Source: Ifrita kowaldi
Taxonomy: Eukaryota; Chordata; Aves; Passeriformes; Cinclosomatidae
DNA length: 64,000 nt
Direction of reading: 5' to 3'
NCBI GenBank assembly: GCA_013398055.1
Contig: VZRS01009544.1
Coordinates: forward strand, 186,001 to 250,000
The translations under genes were made by a program, and so were the position numbers. This document shows, one piece after another, positions 59,941-64,000 of the stretch (position 1 is the first letter of the stretch; the number at the start of each line of letters is the position of its first letter). The notes beneath the pieces were generated by a model. The model searched no databases, was not told where the DNA came from, and saw nothing but the letters and a program-made list of their open reading frames with translations.

Positions 59941-62370
59941 CCTTTAGAGTGGGGAAGAGCTCATAAGCTTCAGGAAGGAAAGAGGGCATGGAAGAAGGGA
60001 AGGAACACCGTGCCAGGCATGACATGTTGGCATAACATGAGAGAGAAAACTGCTCCTGTACAGTGTACAGTAATTTTAGTTACTTTGCTCTGTTCATTGT
60101 CAGGATCAGAACCCAAATCTGCAAACATTAAATAAAGTGTTGCAATTTTCCTGTAGAGGTTGCTATGAGGCATAAACATCAGAGCACTGAAACTGATAAA
60201 CGTCTCACATTTTTTTCAGTTTGTCAGCTGCAAAATGGGTATTGCACAAGGTATTTATCAGTCTTATATACTTCTTCTTATCCCAGACAGGAATACTTAT
60301 TTTTAAACAATACTGGAGTTCTGTTTTTTGCTCAGAGACCAATAATTCTGGTGAAGTTCATGACAGTAGGCCCTGGATATGTTCCCTCTCTAAAGGAAAA
60401 AGATACAGCTTTTGTTTTCTTCTTTCTGGTATTTCCTGTGCATCTGAAGCTTTTCTACTTTCATTACAGATGAAGGAAGAAAATACATCTCCTTCATTAT
60501 TTTTAACTTCAGAACTTGACAGGGATAGCATACTCTGAAAATGAGAAACAGAAAGTATTTTATTTCTTCTCTGTCCCACTTACATTGATTTATTCAATAT
60601 TTAACATTATAAAAACAATCTTTGTAGTGACTTGGAAGATAACTCAAGGCTGGTTAAAGAGGCCAAGTTATTAGGGCCATATTGCTTTCTGAAACTCAGA
60701 GATCAATGTAAATACCCAGAAATGGTGTCTCAAAGTAAACACCCTGAAATGTCATGTTCTTAAAACTTTAGGAACACTTGAAAATCCATTGAGTAGCTTG
60801 CATAGGCCCAGGAAGCAATAAATATGAGCTTTGCAAAGAAAATGTACAGTGGTAATGAATAAAAACGTCAAGACATCCTGGACTGCCTGTAGAGGAGTGA
60901 CAGACAGGGAGAGTCAAACTGGGCACAAAACTATTCTTTACAAACAGTTCAGAAACAAACAGGAGTGTTCAGGGATGAATAAATTCATAACCACAAAGCT
61001 GACGCAGAAGCGAAACTGAGACCAGCACTTGTGTGACATCTCAACACAGTCTTCCTGCATTTCCTCATCAAAAAGAAAATATCTGGTTACTAAGGTCTTT
61101 CTAAATCTCCAAGCTTAGAGAACAGATTTGTTCACTCAAAGCAGGACTACAAATGCAACCTCACTAAATTTGGTGGAAAAAACATAGCTGATCATACAAG
61201 AGAATTTCACAATCACTGACTGAGGTGTAACTGTCGCAGCTCAATGATTGCACAAAAGAACTAAAACAATAAAGTGGTAACATATTAAGCACCAATCAAT
61301 GAAAATGCAACTGAGCAATTTTTTTTCAGATGTCAATAGTGTACCAGCACTAAAATCACTGTTGGATTCTATTCTTTTTAGGTGAATGTCATCTAAGAAG
61401 TGTTCAAATGTGGAGAAGCATTCAAGAGGATTTCTTTTAATCCCCAACTCCTTTTCCAGAACATGAAAGTGATCAGTAAGCATTTTTAACTAGTTGGTCA
61501 AGGCAAAAGTTTGAGGCCTTCTGCAGGATACTGAAGGAAATAAACCCTTTATTAGAAGCTGTGTTTTCTTGACGGCTATAAGCTGGTCTGGTCTTTTTGA
61601 CTTTGAAGACCAGAAATACAACTACCTTCATATCAGTGGGTTCAATTGTACATTAAAAAAAATTATTCAAAAAGTGTTCATTCTTATTTAAAAACTGACA
61701 TGAAAACAAGTAATATTATCGCAGTGCAACACCTTCCCAAAATGTTTTCCCATTTTTATCTGTGGTCTGAGCTGCAGTCAAAAAATGCCAACACATCATT
61801 TCACTTCATAAGAGCAAGGGCAACCTCAAGGATTATGTGCCTTCTCTAATGTGTTTTCCACAGAAGAATTTATTTTGGAAACTTGCTAGTAAGAATTATT
61901 GCCTTTAAGATCTATAGAGATTGATCAAGTTATCACTAATAGATATGTTTTTCACTTTTTTTAACACAAAGAGGGGCCTTCAAGGGAACAAAGATCAACA
62001 GCTTTTGTTGTTTTTTGAAATTCTTTGTGTCTGGCCAAATCAGGTATTGTCCCTTTACCTTCTTCTTTTATAAGTCTCTCTGAGCAGTCAGCACTAGGGC
62101 ATGCAAGAGACTACTGCAAAACCACAGCAGAAGTAAAACTGAAGGACAGCACTCTTACATCCTTTCCTTCACTCCATTTTTGCCCACTATTGTACAAAGA
62201 TCTCAGCAGTGATGCATTATCACAATATCTAGCCTCCATAAATCAGTAGCATTGTCTAGGTATTTTTGCAGTTTTGCTATCCATGCTATCAGAAATGCGA
62301 AGAGCTTGCTGTCTGCGCAGAGGTGTGTGGGACAACGACTGTCCTCATTAAGTTCCTCTCTGTAAACACG
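59941..62370. other. AT-rich sequence, no gene identified
   Basis: Nothing recognised on either strand. Open frames are all under 110 codons and unrelated to known families. Confidence 0.5.
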
Positions 62371-62785
62371 GAATCACAGAGTCACAGAACAGGTAAGTTT
62401 GGAAGGGATCACAGTGGGTCATGTGGTCCAGCCTCCCTGCTCAGGGTCATCCCAGAGTACATGGCACAGGATTGTGTCCAGATGATTCTTGAATATCTCC
62501 AGTGAGGAAGACTCCACACCCTCTCTGGGCAATCCGTTCCAGTGCTCACTCATTCACAAGTAAAGAAGAAAATCTTCCTCATATTCAGATGGAACTTTCT
62601 GTGCATCAGTTTTTGCCCATTGCCTCTTATCCCGTTGCTTGGCACCACTGAGCAGAGCCTGGAAACTTCCTCTTGACACCCTCCCTTCAGATACTTATAG
62701 ACAGTGATGAGGTCCTCTTTCAGTCTTGTCTTCTCCAGGCTGAACAGGCTCAACTCCCTCAGCCTATCAAATGCTCCATACTGAT
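62371..62785 (-). mobile_element. CR1 LINE, 3' end fragment
   Basis: The plus strand starts with the complement of the tail (GAATCACAGAGTCACAGAAC). The minus-strand translation at 62550-62753 reads SLFSLEKTRLKEDLITVYKY, then LKGGCQEEVSRL and RKFHLNMRK, the CR1 ORF2 C-terminus in a single open frame. It is truncated before the reverse transcriptase core, so it is inactive. It looks like the same subfamily as 41410-42033 and 54561-54965. Confidence 0.95.
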
Positions 62786-64000
62786 TTCAAGCAAGCAGCC
62801 ACCCTTTCCCACCTGCCTGTTTGTCTCCACAGTTTTTGCCAAAATGAGAGAAAATGTGTATGCAATTAAAATTCAGCTTTCAAACAATTTCCTTCTTTTA
62901 AACTGGCAGATTATGTAAACTGCTCAGTTGTGTATGAGATACTCAAGAACTGAAATCTGTGTGTATTTACATTGAATCTGTATTTTTCCAGTATTTCTTT
63001 GGCTCAGCTTTGCAACAGCTTTCCCAGAAGTGTCATCAGTAGCCCTACCACCTCCTGAGAGTCATTCCCCTGAGAATTCCTGGAAATAAGTTTTCTTCCT
63101 TGTTGGCCTCAAACAGTAAACACTCATTTATAAGCTGCCCAAACACCTAAAGTATATTCTTAATATTTTGGATGGGCCTGTGAAAGTTCTTTTTGCTTCA
63201 AAATGTACTGTCAGAAATCTGACTCATGACAAACAGGTGAAAGAAGTGTTAACCAGCTTTGGGGATCATGGGGATTTTTAAATGAAACATAAATGCTTAT
63301 CAGTATCTCAAGTACACAGATGGTCACGACTCATACTTCGCAATTCTGTGCCTGCAGGGAGCACACAACCTAGAGCTTACATCTACCTATCTTCTGTCTA
63401 TATATCTCTGAGCAGAATTTTGTCTGTAAAAATTTATTGACTACCAATAAGATCAGGTTTTATTGAATGTTCAAATATTTCAGGCCACCAGATCATCAAA
63501 TTGTGGTATCTCTTTTAGGATTGATATCAATGAAGAACACAAACAAACAAAAAAACAAAAAAACCCAAGGCATCCTTGGCAGGCATTTGGGTGTATTTTG
63601 TGAAGAAATAAAAAATAATTTAAAATATATGCTTTAAATAAGGTAAAATTTTCTGTTTGGGGGACAGAAAGGAATCTTTTAAATGAAGACATGGGCATAT
63701 AGTTAAACTTGTCCTAGAGACACACAATGCCAGAAAAAGACAGATGGGAGATCAATGCAAGATGTCATTATTTTTAAATACAAGTCAGATAGACATTTTC
63801 ATTAATTTCTCCAAATTTCTACCAGTATCTTTTTTTTTCTGCCAAACACATGCCTTTCTTTATTGTACATGAAACTGCAGAACATGTTTTTGATACTTAA
63901 CTCTGAACACTTAGATAAAAAGCATAAAGAATTAATAGCTTGGATTGTCCTTCAAACATTCCTCGGTTCGACCCAGAAGTAGTCTCTTACAGCCTAAAAG
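62786..64000. other. AT-rich sequence, no gene identified
   Basis: Contains an A-rich CAAA repeat at 63540-63564. Nothing else is recognised up to the window end. Confidence 0.5.
63540..63564 (+). repeat. Short (CAAA)n A-rich repeat
   Basis: CAAACAAAC followed by A-runs broken by single C, ending CCC. Confidence 0.8.

Noticed and set aside
1..64000. Any intact gag, pol or env gene of the retroviral elements
   Set aside because: Scanning the frames showed no protease, reverse transcriptase, integrase or envelope motifs; only LTRs and one short leader remain.

Overview
The window is avian nuclear DNA, very probably from a neoavian bird and perhaps a songbird. The evidence is the repeat content. 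At least eight well-supported CR1 LINE segments are present, several ending in the CR1-type octamer tail (ATTCTATG or ATTCTGTG) and encoding the CR1 ORF2 C-terminal motif HWNRLP. There are also several long bird-type endogenous retrovirus LTRs. The background is AT-rich, and there are no operons, rRNA or tRNA genes, and no protein-coding gene I can name. It reads as a gene desert or the inside of very large introns.

Layout. 1-4000: a composite of two LTRs facing each other tail to tail. LTR A is on the + strand and is followed by a primer binding site resembling the complement of tRNA-Ala. LTR B is on the - strand. The composite is written twice around a 206-base gap, and the two contig ends are 99.7% identical over 1.68 kb, so this is most likely one locus whose overlapping contig ends were not merged. 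4001-28689: mostly unique AT-rich sequence with CR1 pieces at 7365 (-), 14526 (+) and 23835 (-), an LTR at 16992 (+), and a solo ERVK-type LTR at 21345 (-) with a 6-bp target duplication. 28690-32360: a nest in which an old, long minus-strand CR1 is split first by a plus-strand CR1 and then by a GC-rich ERVK-type solo LTR with an exact 6-bp target duplication. 34916: another + strand LTR related to the one at 16992. 41410-43240: two plus-strand CR1 copies of different ages. 43241-64000: mostly unique sequence with CR1 pieces at 54561 (-) and 62371 (-), weaker ones at 47680 and 59800, and a short old palindromic repeat at 51165.

No real gene was identified. A few stretches look exon-like (open frame, good splice acceptor, donor or higher GC), chiefly 6141-6577 and 58264-58457, but I recognise no protein family in them. 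Long open frames at 53611, 11927, 20191 and 50940 are compatible with chance.

The most striking unexplained structure is a perfect 36-bp inverted repeat with a 32-base AT-only-but-one loop at 50518-50621. A second perfect hairpin at 15470-15504 abuts a 22-base copy of sequence found 2.1 kb upstream. Both look like template-switch products. I see no evidence for a new biological system encoded here.
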